64,000 bases of DNA, taken from Citrus sinensis (taxonomy: Eukaryota; Streptophyta; Magnoliopsida; Sapindales; Rutaceae). Positions 49,639-60,940 of this stretch are shown here, in pieces. The DNA lies in the NCBI RefSeq assembly GCF_022201045.2, contig NC_068559.1, positions 930,001-994,000 on the forward strand, given 5' to 3'. Numbering within the stretch: position 1 is the first letter of the stretch; every line of letters begins with the position of its first letter. The notes beneath the pieces were generated by a model that had not been told where the DNA came from, did not search any database, and worked only from the letters and a program-made list of their open reading frames with translations. The position numbers and the translations under genes were made by a program.

Positions 49639-50177
49639 AATAATAATAAAAATGATTAATTTCATGCAGTCAATAAAATTCTGTTAACTTTTGCTGTTAA
49701 TTTTAACTGATGGAGGGTAAAATTGAAAAAAATAATTTTTTTTTCATAAGGCCAAAGAGATAAAATATATTAGATTTATATAAAATTTTACAATTCATAA
49801 GAGATGTGCTTCTTAAACTTTGATTACCCAAATCAGTTTGATTCAAAAAGAATTAAAAAAAATATTTGATTTACCCAAAAAATACCTTGTTAATTAAACT
49901 TTGATTTAATTTTTTATTTAAAAAATTAAAGATTAAAAATAACTGAGTAGGGGCAAAAATATGATTTTGTAGGGATAAAACTATAATTTTGTAATAAATT
50001 ATATGGACGGCAACATTATTTTATAATTAATTGTAGGGGCAAAAATATCATTTATAACTAATTTACTATTCTCATTAAAGTTAACAGCAGACGTTAATAA
50101 AATGTCACCTGCTTAGATTTTTTTTATAAATATCACCGTTTTAAAATTTATTAAAAATGTGTCACCCAAAATAATTA
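49639..50177. other. AT-rich spacer left of the Mutator-like element
   Basis: No gene. It contains related phrases such as GGGGCAAAAATAT with TAATTTAT repeated near 49950 and 50037. Confidence 0.45.
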
Positions 50178-51417
50178 GGGGTTCGGCTGTGTGGCCACTC
50201 TTGCACTTTACCACCACCTTTGTCTTTTGTGAATTGGTTACTATAAAAATTTATTGAGCCCCTTGCACTCTATTTTATTTAGAATTTAATATAAGTATTA
50301 AAAGGAAAAATTAACCCTCATATTTGTTAAAATTAATAAAATTCTAAACATCTCTTATTTATTTATTTTTTCTCGTTTCTTCTTCACCTCTCTTCACTTT
50401 CTCTCTGTGATGAGCTTAATGGTGGCTTCAATTGTTGCTAAATGTTGCTGACTGACGGTCAATTTAAGGATAGTCGCTTGTAGGTTTGGTTGTTTGTGTG
50501 ATGGTTCTTGTGGTGGAAATTATATGCATCAAAACAAAATCCTCAATTTGATATGAGAAGTTGAAGCGAGAGCAAGAGAAAGCAAAATGACGATGGCAAG
50601 GGTGAACTCAAGCCTCGCTTATCCAGAGTAATTCTACGTTGTGACTTTATATGTTGGCTTCAATGGATCTCCAGTTTCCTCTGCCTATAGTGATGTGGCT
50701 GACGTGATATTGTTTTGAGCGAGGAGAGAAAAGGCTGATGTAGGTCGAGGTTGTCGGTCGTGGTGCAGCTATGCCATCTTGTCGACGTGGAGCGGCATGG
50801 TGGCACCTAGTGGCTGGTAGCTTCCCAATGTGGGTATTTGGGTTGAGAGGAGACTAGAGAGATGAAGCCACGAGGGTTTGTTTTGAATTTAATTGTGAAT
50901 TGATTTCGATCAAATGTGGCATTTGTGAGTATTTAGGATTTTTTTATTTAATGTTAGTTTTTTTTAAATTATAAGTTATAAATCGATTGATTTTGTAATT
51001 AACCCGAATCGAACACTCGTCCATGGTTCATATCCCTTAAAATTTTAACAATGATGAGTCAACTTTTTTTAAGTGATGGAAGATGAGCAATCGTAATTCC
51101 TTAAGAGAAGAAATAATTTTTTAGCATTCATTTAAGGGCATTTTTGTCTTTTTATTGATATTTATGTGTTAAGAAGATTAATGTGGCATGGTTGTAAATA
51201 AAAACTCTTTTAATATTACAAAAAATAGTAAATAAAAAAAAGTTTAAGGTGATAAATTGAATTTTGACAATGAAGGTAAGTATAAAGTGTCATAATACGT
51301 TTTAATAAATTATATATAAAACAGAGTACAAGGGGCTCAACAAAACATTTATATTAGTCACAAAAGACAGTGGCCGTGGTAAGCTAGCTACAACAATGGC
51401 AGCATAGCAGAACCCAG
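50178..51417. mobile_element. Mutator-like non-autonomous element, about 110-bp terminal inverted repeats
   Basis: The left arm (50178-50275) starts GGGGTTCGGCTGTGTGGCCA and contains GTCTTTTGTG and TTGAGCCCCTTGCACTCT; the right arm (51300-51417), read in reverse, has CTGGGTTCTGCTATGCTGCC, GTCTTTTGTG and TTGAGCCCCTTGTACTCT in the same order. ATAATTA flanks both sides (50171-50177 and 51418-51424); Mutator duplications are usually 9-11 bp, so the outer bases may have diverged. No transposase is present. The interior 50400-50900 is GC-richer and could be captured host sequence, as in Pack-MULEs. Confidence 0.7.
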
Positions 51418-51489
51418 ATAATTAAACCCCCAAAAAAAAGAAATCAGATTTAAATGATAAAAAATAGTAAGAAGTCCCAAAAATCACAC

Positions 51490-53904
51490 TCCCTCCTCCG
51501 TTCCGTTGAGTTCTCAAGCTCTCTCAACGTTTTCTTCCTGCACCCTCTCTCTACTACATTCCCTCTGAGCTTTCACACGGAAGCCTGCAAAGAATCGGCG
51601 ACCTGCGGTTCACGCTGGTGACGTCACACAGGTAAATTTCTGCTCTCTTTATTCTTTTGTTTGGTTTGAGATGTTTATGGAAGAGACGTACCAAAATTAC
51701 TAATGTTCTCTATTTCTATTTTCCAAATTTCTTAATAGATTGAAATATAATATATAAAATCAATAATTTGATAGAAAAGTTTATGATATACTCTTTAAGT
51801 TACTTAGTTAAAGATAGTAACTTTACTCTCACTGGGTAAGTCCACCGTGAGGCCGCCGGAAAGTCGCCGTGAAACTGCAACGATAAAGTAAGCTCAAATG
51901 CATTTCGACATGTCCGCTGAAGTTTTTGTATTTTTTGTTTTAGATATCAATTGAAGTTTGTAAGTTTTCAGCTTTGGGCAAAAATTGTATTATTTAGATA
52001 ATTTTTCCCTTCAATTTTCATTGGGTTATAGGTTCACAAAGGGGGTGATTCACTCACAAATGGCGCCGAGAAGAAGACCAAGAAAGGTAATCATAAACAG
52101 CACTTTTTTTTTGGTTTCTCACTGTCTTTAGTTTTCATTTATCGATTGCTAAAACGGGTCTCTTTTTCTTATTTTCATTTTGGGTTGGTTTTGCTGAAGA
52201 AAAATACCCGAATGCAAGCAGCACTTGAAGCAATGCAGGTATACGGGTTCTCAGAGGATTTGATTCTGAAGAAGTTAAAGGAACTCTTGAATGTATGTGT
52301 TCTTGTTTTTGTGTTTTTAGTTTTAAGCAAAAACATGTTTGGGTGTTAGTGTTTTTGACAAGGAAAAGTTTGGTTTTTTGGTCTTAGGTTTATGGAGAAG
52401 ACAATTGGTTTTTTATTGAAGAGAATTCATACAAAGTCCTCCTTGATAACATTCTTGAGGAAGAGGAGCAACAAAAGGTAACTTTTTTATTTTTTACGTA
52501 CTAATCTCACCTTCAACGAATCATGAGTTTTAGGGTTCCGTTCTATTTTTTCATCTTTAATTTTCTTAGAATGTAAATTAAAGGTTGATAGATGGAGTAG
52601 AAAAGAGATTGATAATAGCAAGTCATCTCACGAATCATATTGCAATTTTGGGATGGTTGCAAATGACACACTTAAGATCAATTTGCAGTTATGGCCTTTA
52701 TGTTCATTAATGGTCTCAAACATGTTGACTGTGGGTTTTTATTTTTTTAGGTTGAGTCAATTTGAAAATGTTGGGTATTTATAAGGGGCTAAACTTTGCC
52801 ATCCCATCTACTCCAATTTTGGTTGTTTATTTTATTGGTTTGATTCTGCTCTGTTCAGTTTTTATTTCTATCTGTTGTGATTGAATATGATATTTTGCTG
52901 CTATTTAAATGATATACTTTCTTCAAAGGATTCACATTTAGTTCCAACTTAGCTTCTCCTGCAATTGTTTGAGCCCCCAAATTTCTTCTAATTCATATTT
53001 ACTTTCCATCTCTATATTAAGGATGTTAATATGAATTGATTTTGTTGTCTGCATTTTCTTTTATTCCTCTGTTGAAGGATGATACACTTGCTGGGCCCTC
53101 AACTGCCGCTCTTCCACCCCCCCACTCAGACGCGGAGGCTTTAGAAATCACTTTGCCAGCTAGTGAGGCCCTGGAGTCTGCACCACAGACATATGGGACT
53201 TCGGGTACTGCATTAGTGAGTTATGATTCAGGTAAATGACTTCACATTTCTCACTCTCAAAGCTTGACACTGCATACTTTAAGAGGTAATATATTGTGCC
53301 CTCCTCTGGAATTTTTTTGTTGCCTGTGCTCAGAACATAGGTTTTTCAGTCAATTCAATCACTTGGATCATTCTTTTTTCTTCCTTTTCCTTTATACCAG
53401 CCAAGAACTATGAATTGCTTTCAGGTTCACATTAGTATGGATTTTGACTAAACTGAACTTTGTACAAATTGCCTTGTATATTTATGCTGCAAATACAGTA
53501 CATCAGCTGCGCTCTTTTTGATAGATTGCGATGATCGTCTGCCAATGCTCGCAGATGGAACTGGCCAGAAAGACCTAAACTTGGAGCAGAACTCAGGAGA
53601 ACAGCAACATCTTAACATCCTTAAAACTTCTGATAAGGATTCTGGTAGTGTTGATCCTTTTGGAGATACTAACCTCTCGCCTCCACATGCCATTCACTCT
53701 GAACAACCGAAGCACACTGTTCGTATTAGGAAACGTAGACCTTACAATGGATGGATCAGTAATGACGACGAGGTCAATGAGGAGTGCTTTATCAAGCTTG
53801 AGCCATCACCATTACCAGTAGAGTTGGCAAAGCTGCTTTTTGGCACAAATATTCGCAGTAGTCGCAAGAAAAGGTGGGATTTGAGGCCTGAGGATCTAGT
53901 GTAG
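51490..53904 (+). CDS. WIYLD-domain protein, 247 aa (span includes a 5' leader exon)
   Basis: A leader exon near 51490-51631 (CT-rich, ends ACACAG/GTAAAT) is followed by an exon from 52032 holding the start codon at 52060. Coding exons: 52060-52086, 52200-52292, 52388-52477, 53078-53231 and 53525-53904, all in frame. Residues about 12-68 (MQAALEAMQVYGFSEDLI, LKELLNVYGEDNWFFIEENS, KVLLDNILEEEE) match the WIYLD domain, a helical module at the N-terminus of SUVR1/2/4 histone methyltransferases and of short plant proteins, reported to bind ubiquitin. No SET domain follows. The middle is acidic and low in complexity; the end has RKRRPYNGWISNDDE and SSRKKRWDLRPEDLV. A nuclear role is likely by family only. 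Its leader begins about 70 bp from a Mutator-like element. Confidence 0.8.
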
Positions 53905-54318
53905 GCAAGGGTCTCTCACTTTTCTCGTCTCTCTTGTAACTATTCCTAAGAACGGAACTTCAAACTTTACTTGAATAGCGATTTTAGGTAAAAAGAAAAA
54001 AGCTTGCCAATTATGAAAATGTTTGTATAGCCTAATGGTTTATTCAAATACTAGATACCATCTGGTTTTGAATTCAGTCTTATGTTTTTATCTGTTCTAT
54101 TTTCTCTTTGGCAAGAAAACTCTCGCATTCACATATTGCTAGTTTGGGCCTCAGATTCCCTCTGGTTCTGTTCAAGGGTTTTTGCTTGCCCTCATTAAAT
54201 AAAAACTAGTTTGATGTTTAAAAAAAAAATTGTTTTGAAATTAAAAATTTTGAAAGTTACTTATCAGTGCTCTCAGCGAGTATGTTATTAAGAAAACAAA
54301 ATGTTTTATGTTCTACTT
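53905..54318. other. 3' flank of the WIYLD gene, up to the gypsy element
   Basis: Probably includes the 3' untranslated region and polyadenylation site. No other feature seen. Confidence 0.5.
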
Positions 54319-54775
54319 TGATACAACCACTGCACAGCCAGTTGCTCAAGCTAGGCCTAAGAGACAACCCAAAATTCCCTTCAAGTTTCAAGATTTTGTG
54401 CAGGAATGATGGTGCAACCGATTACAACACTTAGATACTCTTAAGATATTGTGCTGAATTTGTTATTTATTTATTATTGCAATTCTGTTTTGCTATGCTG
54501 TCAAGTTTGTTAGAGAGAATATTTTTAGCTGTCAAGTTTGTTAGAGAGAATATTTTTAGCCGTTTCTAGAATTTGTCTGTAGCTCTCTTGAAGGAGTATT
54601 TAAAGAAATAAATAAACAAGAAAAGGGCAGCTCCCTTAAATCCAAAATACAACTCCTCTGTTCCTCTATTTTCTCTAGTCTCTACTCTTTACTCTTTCTA
54701 ATTCTGGAGGACTCCACCCTCTAAAGCGGAAACTTAAATTCCAAAACTTGCTGCTGCTATCATTCTTATCCATCA
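54319..54775 (+). repeat. 5' LTR of the gypsy element
   Basis: 457 bp. It contains a 31-bp direct duplication (TGTCAAGTTTGTTAGAGAGA...) near 54500-54560 that the 3' LTR has only once, so this arose after insertion. Confidence 0.95.
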
Positions 54776-54776
54776 T

Positions 54777-54795
54777 TTGGTGCTTTCGTTGAGAG
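54777..54795 (+). other. Putative primer-binding site of the gypsy element
   Basis: TTGGTGCTTTCGTTGAGAG begins one base after the 5' LTR. The position is right for a primer-binding site; the matching tRNA was not identified. Confidence 0.6.
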
Positions 54796-57700
54796 ATGAC
54801 AAACGAGGATATGCAAACACGATATCGAGCCCTTGAAGAACAGGTCACACAACTCAAAAAATCGACCCAAAAATCCATTGAAGACCTACGCCAAATCATA
54901 ATACAACAGCAGCAAATTAACCAAAGTTCACAACAAAATCTGCAAGGTGCACAACAAGCCCTACAAAACTCTATAGCAGAGCTTGCTGCCAGAGTTACCA
55001 TGATGGCACCCTCTCAGATTGGGTCCTCCACAAACCCACCAGCCTCTGCACCATCTACACCATAAAATACACAACCTATACAAGTTCAACTACAACCCAC
55101 ACAAAGCACAAGATCCATACGATGTGATCGATCAACATTTGATGGATCTAACCCCTTAGATTGGATATTTCAAGCTGAAAAATACTTTTCTTTCTATGAA
55201 ACCCCAGAGGAGTAGCGGATTGATATCGCCAGTTTCTATATGACTGGCCAAACACTCTCTTGGTTCCAATGGATGCACAAGAATCAACAATTATCTTCCT
55301 AGGCAGCTCTCACCCGAGCTATTGAAAGCAGGTTTGGCCCTTCCTCTTATATTAATCATCGAGCTACTTTATTTAAACTTACCCAAACAAGTTCTGTAGA
55401 GGCTTACCAATCAACCTTTGAAAACATCTGTAACAGAGTCACCAACCTTCACCCAGATGCCATTTTAGATTGCTTCATCTCAGGTTTAAAACCAACTATT
55501 CAAAATGAGTTAGCTATTCACAAACCTTCTAACCTTCGTGATGCAATTGCTTTAGCCAAATTGATTGAAGATAAATTGCAATCTTATAACCAAAAATCCA
55601 TTTCATGGAAACCAACCAATACACCAATACCCACAACTACCCGCAACGAAACAAATATACGACTAAATCCCCTTTTACCCCTTCCACCACCAAATCCATC
55701 AAACCCACCAAAGATTGCCCTTCCTATATGTCGTCTCACGGCTGTCGAAATGCAAACACGCCGTGCTCAAGGCTTATGCTTCAATTGTGATGAACAATTC
55801 AAGCCCAGTCATCGTTGTCGCACTCACCCTTTTCTGTTATTGTTGACAGAGGAACCATCAGAAATTTTACAAGAAGAAGAAATATTGGTGGAGGATACGG
55901 TGCCTAAGCAGTGAATCCAGGCCCCAAAATTTCTTTTCATGCTTTGATTGGAACAACTGGTCCTCAAACCTTCAGACTGAGTGCTAAAATTAATAATAAA
56001 CCTTTATCAGTATTAATTGACACTGGGAGTACGCATAATTATCTCCACCCACGATTGGCTCACTTCCTTCATTTGGCTATTGAGAAGACAATGAGTTTTT
56101 TGGTAGCTGTTGGCAATGGGGAACGGATTCGCAGCGAAGGTCACTGTTCGAAAGTTAAATTCGAGATGCAGGGTGTTGGATTTGAAGCTGACTTTCATAT
56201 ACTAGATTTTTCTAGAGCTGATGCTGTTTTGGGGGTACAATGGCTGGAGAAGTTGGGGAAAATTATCACTGATCACAAAGCCTTAACTATGGAATTTACA
56301 TATAAAGGGTAGCCTATTAAACTTGAAGGAGCTCAAAATATTCGGCCTAACCCTACTCTTATATCCTTTCACCAACTCAAAAGACTACAACAAACTACCT
56401 CAATAGCTCAGTACTTTCGTTTAGAACCCCAACTAGTCAATTCATCTTTAATTCAAAATATTCATCAGTCCATAGATTCCAACATTCACTAAGATTTCCT
56501 AACACTACTAAACCAATATTCAGCTGTATTTAGCATCCCAAAAGGCCTTCCACTAAATAGACCCCTTAACCACAAAATCACTCTTCTTTCATAATATAGT
56601 CTTGTGAAAGTTAAACCATACCGCTACCCTCGTTATCAAAAAAATGAAATCAAGAGACAAGTTCAAGAAATGCTTCAAGATCAAATTATACAACCTTCCA
56701 CCAGCCCATTCTCCTCACCCGTCCTCTTGGTTCACAAAAAAGATGGGACATGGCAATTTTGTGTTGATTATAGAGCTCTAAATGCCATCGTTATCAAGGA
56801 TCGATTTCTGATACCTGCAGTGGATGAATTACTAGATGAATTACATGGGGCCATCATCTTTTCAAAAATCAATTTGCGGAGTGGGTATTTTTAAATTCGG
56901 ATCCACCCATTCGACATTTCGAAAACCGCATTTCAAACACATGAAGGTCATTACGAGTTTCTTGTAATGCCCTTTGGGCTGTCCAATGCCCCCTTTACAT
57001 TTCAAGCCACAATGGACTATATTTTCAAACCTTATTTTTGTAAGTTCATTCTAGTTTTTTTTACGACATTCTTGTTTACAGCCGATCCCATGAAGAACAC
57101 CTTTATCATCTCAAAATTATTTTACAGCTGCTCCACCAAAACTAATTGTATGCTAAGTTGTCCAAGTGCAGTTTCGGTCAAGCTAAATTAGAGTATCTCA
57201 GCCATTTAGTTTCAGCCCAAGGAGTGAGTGTTGATCCCACCAAAGTTCAAGCTGTCTTAAATTGGCCCAAACAAAAAACAATTGCTGTTGTGAGAGGTTT
57301 CCTTGGACTCACAGGGTATTACTGACGTTTTGTAAAGGGGTATGCCCAAATTACAAGCCCATTAACTGATTTGCTTAAGAAGGGCGGATTTGACTGGGGC
57401 GAAGCTGTTGACTTAGCTTTTGAGCGTCTCAAACGCGCTCTGACTGAAGTTCTTGTCTTAGCTTTACCAGATTTTTCTAAAGCCTTTACAATGGAAACAG
57501 ATGCCTCTGGTCTTGCTGTGGGTGCGATTCTCTCCCAAAATCGACATCCAATTGCTTATTTCAGTAAAAAGTTGCCACCAAGATTTCAATCTGCACCTGC
57601 GTATGGTCGTGAGATATATGCAATCACGGCAACAGTTTGACGATGGCGACCATATCTTTTGGGTCGACCCTTCACCATATTCACTGATCATAAAAACCTC

Positions 57701-59330
57701 AAGCATCTCCTTACACAAACTATACAGACACCAGAGTAGTAGACTTGGTTGACAAAGCTGTTAGGGTTTGAATTTACAATTGAACATAAGGCCGGGGTTG
57801 AAAACAGTGGACCCGATTCTCTTTCATGATGGACAAGCGAAGCACAAAGTAATTTGATGTCAATTTCAGTTACTACTAGCACTTTCTTAATTGGAATTCG
57901 AGATGCCCTTGCTTTGGATTACACGGCCCAACAAATTCTTTAATCGATTGAGAAAGGTGCTTGCACAAATAATAATTTTTTTATTCAACAAGGCTTACTC
58001 TGCCATCAGGGTAGAATTTTTGTTCCCAACAATATGGAGCTCAGAAAACGCCTTCTGAATCTATTCCATGGCTCGGTGATTAGCGGGCATTCTGGGGAAC
58101 AAAAGACTTATGCTCGATTATCAGCCAATTTTTATTGGCCGCAAATGCGTCGTGATGTACGGCAACATGTCTGAGAATGTTTAATTTGTTAGCAACCTAA
58201 ACCAGAAATTTTTTTTCCAAAGGGCTTTTTACAACCACTGCCCATACCATCAAGAGTCTGGGAAGACATTTCCATGGATTTCATTACTTCTTTACCACAA
58301 TCAAATGGTAAGACAATTATTTGGGTCATTGTTGATAGATTGTCCAAGTATGGTCATTTCTGTGCCTTGCCTGAGGGAGTTACTGCACCAAAATTGGCTG
58401 AATATTTTGTTCGCGAGTATGTTCGACTTCATGGATTTCCTAGATCAATTGTTACTAATCGTGGCCCTCTGTTTATTAGTGAATTTTGGCGAGAACTATT
58501 TAAATTGCAGGGAACAGAGTTACGGTCTAGCACTGCTTATCACCCGCAAACTGACCGACAAACAGAAGTGGTCAATCATTGTCTCGAGACATACTTGCGA
58601 GCATTTACTGGAGACTACCCAAATAGATCGTCTGCTGCTTTACCATGGGCAGAATATTGGTACAATACCAGTACACACAGTTCTACAGGGTTTTCACCAT
58701 TCCAAGTTGTTTATGGCAGGCCCCCATCACTACCTCTTGTAGGATACTCCAGTGAAGACACCCCTATTGATTCTTTAAACTCTGCATTGTTGGATAGAGA
58801 AGCTTTATTGGCTACTGTCAAGCTGAATCTTCAGAGAGCACAATAAAGAATGCACACCCAAGCAAATCGTCATCATCGCAATAAGGAGTTTGAGGTTGGT
58901 AACGGGGTTTATGTTAAGCTTCAACCTTATTGACAGTCTTCTCTTACTCACCGTCTAAGTAACAAGCTTGCAAAAAAGTATTATGGTCCTTACCAAATAG
59001 TTGCACGGGTTGGAAAGGTTGCATATCGCTTATTGTTACCACCCGAATCTCGTATCCATCATGTGTTTCACATTTCAATCCTCAAGCTATGTCCAAATCC
59101 TGCTGAAGCTATTCCCATTTACCTACCACCAACTGTAGAATCTTATTCCATACCTCTATGCATTTTGGACCAGCGAACTATCAAGACAAATAAGCAAAAG
59201 GTCAAGCAAGTCTTAGTGCAGTGGTCTAACACCACACTAGATGAAGCTACATGGGAGAATTGAGAACATTTCCACGCCACTTTTCCTTAATTTAGCCTTG
59301 AGGACAAGACTCATTTCCATGGGGATGGTA
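54796..59330 (+). pseudogene. Degenerate gag-pol of the gypsy element
   Basis: Domains in order: gag coiled coil from 54796 (MTNEDMQTRYRALEEQ) to a retrotransposon-gag region near 55440-55600 (ISGLKPTIQNEL); a zinc knuckle near 55775 (CFNCDEQFKPSHRC); aspartic protease near 56015 (LIDTGSTHNYLHP); reverse transcriptase from 56604 ([34 protein letters not shown]); RNase H from 57430 (METDASGLAVGAILSQ); integrase with a zinc-binding part near 58085 and core from 58274 (MDFITSLPQ). The catalytic YxDD of the reverse transcriptase is disrupted by a frameshift near 57055-57070. The integrase second aspartate position reads TNRG instead of the usual SDRD. Stops interrupt it at many points, including 55213, 55300, 56892, 57323, 57941, 58172, 58844 and 58931. 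Confidence 0.9.
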
Positions 59331-59331
59331 A

Positions 59332-59757
59332 TGATACAACCACTGCACAGCCGGTTGCTCAAGCTAGGCCTAAGAGACAGCCCAAAATTCCCTTCAAGCT
59401 TCAAGATTTTGTGCGGGAATGATGGTGCAACCGATTACAGCACTTAGATACTCTTAAGATATTGTGTTGAATTTGTTATTTACTTATTATTGCAATTCTA
59501 TTTTGCTGTGTTGTCAAGTTTGTTAGAGAGAATATTTTTAGCTGTTTCTATAATTTGTCTGTAGCTCTCTTGAAGGAGTATTTAAAGAAATGAATGAACA
59601 AGAAAAGAGCAACTCCCTTAAATCCAAAATACAATTCCTCTGTTCCTCTATTTTCTCTAGTCTCTACTCTTTACTTTTTCTAATTCTGGAGGACTCCACC
59701 CTCTAAAGTGGAAACTTAAATTCCAGAACTTGCTGTTGCTATCATTCTTATCCATCA
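59332..59757 (+). repeat. 3' LTR of the gypsy element
   Basis: 426 bp, ending TTATCCATCA, directly followed by target duplication TACTT. Confidence 0.95.
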
Positions 59758-59762
59758 TACTT

Positions 59763-60940
59763 CGGTGGAAAATAAATGTTCTTAACAAACCTTAATGGCC
59801 GGCCCATTAGCAAACGAGATCCATGTCTTCATTCCATGGTGGCGAATATCAATAAGGTACATAGTGCGAAATATCATAAATGTCTAGGACGGCAAGCACA
59901 AACCTTTCAAGTAGAGCTGGCAAAATTTGACACGACCCGATTACCCGACACGAACACAACACCAATAAATGAGTATGAGTCGTCGAATTTAACACGATTA
60001 TTAAATGGGTCGGGTCCAGGTCAACACGATTTTTTTCCGTGTCGGGTTAGGGTTAAAATTCTTGACCCATTTACCCGATCAATGACCCGATTATATTTTC
60101 TATTTTAAAATAATTTACAGATTCTTGTCATCAAAACTTAAATATTAGGATGATTTTTTTTATTCTTTAAAAGGATGAATATAGACACAATATTTTATTT
60201 ATAAAATTTTAAATACATTTAGAGCTTTAATAGTGTAAATGTATAAAATATTACTAGACATGTATATTTTATAATATTGATATATACTATTATTTACATA
60301 TATATAATTAAAACCTCAATAGTATGTGTAATATTTTAGTAGATATATATATTTTATAATATTGATAAATTATGTATATATGTATGGATGTATGTATGTA
60401 TGTGCATATATATGTATGACAAAGTGTAAATATTTAATGTAACTTTTGTTTAATATATAAATATTAAGCCAGTTATTGGGTAATCCGATTATTTTTTCGT
60501 GTCAGATTTGAGTCTCAATATTTTGACACGATTATTAAATGGGTCGAATTTGAATCGACCTAAATTTGACATGACACAAAACTGACACGATACGAACACG
60601 ACCCGATGACCCATTTTAGCAGCTCTACTTTTAAGTCCATGAGGATAAAATACCAATAAAGTCCAACTGTCCCGCTTCTTAACACATGTCGGATCCTGAT
60701 TGGTAATATCCAAAACGGAAAAAATCTTTAGGCGGGTATTTAACCAAGAAAAAAAAAGGATAATTTCATTTTTCGATACTCGTCAGCACTTGTCAGTCCT
60801 GAGATAAGACTCGAAAGATCTCCAAATCTGCAAACCAAAACCTTAATCAAAATTCTCCAATTTTTAATAATGTTTAAGTTTCAGTCGAACTAAGGCTTCA
60901 GTATTGTTGTTCTTTTATTTTATATTTCAAAATTTGAAAA
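59763..60940. other. Upstream region of EGY2
   Basis: About 150 bp after the gypsy element is a hAT-like element (59912-60627). The remaining 300 bp before the start codon at 60941 is the likely promoter and leader of EGY2; no core motif stands out. Confidence 0.5.
59912..60627. mobile_element. hAT-like non-autonomous element with 8-bp target duplication
   Basis: Ends TAGAGCTGGCAAAATTTGAC and, reversed, TAGAGCTGCTAAAATGGGTC form a terminal inverted repeat, and both arms contain GACACGACCCGA-type words. The flanks CTTTCAAG (59904-59911) and CTTTTAAG (60628-60635) match at 7 of 8 bases, the duplication length of hAT elements. The 716-bp interior is AT-rich and non-coding. It lies about 310 bp upstream of the EGY2 start codon. 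Confidence 0.8.

Larger units (their letters stand above)
54314..59762 (+). mobile_element. Ty3/gypsy LTR retrotransposon, structurally complete, coding-dead, TSD TACTT
   Basis: LTRs at 54319-54775 and 59332-59757 (TGATACAACC ... TTATCCATCA), with TACTT directly outside each end (54314-54318 and 59758-59762). A primer-binding site follows the 5' LTR and a purine-rich stretch (GGGGATGGTAA) precedes the 3' LTR. Gag, protease, reverse transcriptase, RNase H and integrase follow in the Ty3/gypsy order, ending with a chromodomain-like segment (VLVQWSNTTLDEATWEN). By hand count the two LTRs differ at 21 of 426 aligned positions, 20 of them transitions, plus a 31-bp tandem duplication present only in the 5' LTR. 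The element is full-length but cannot encode its proteins. Confidence 0.95.
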
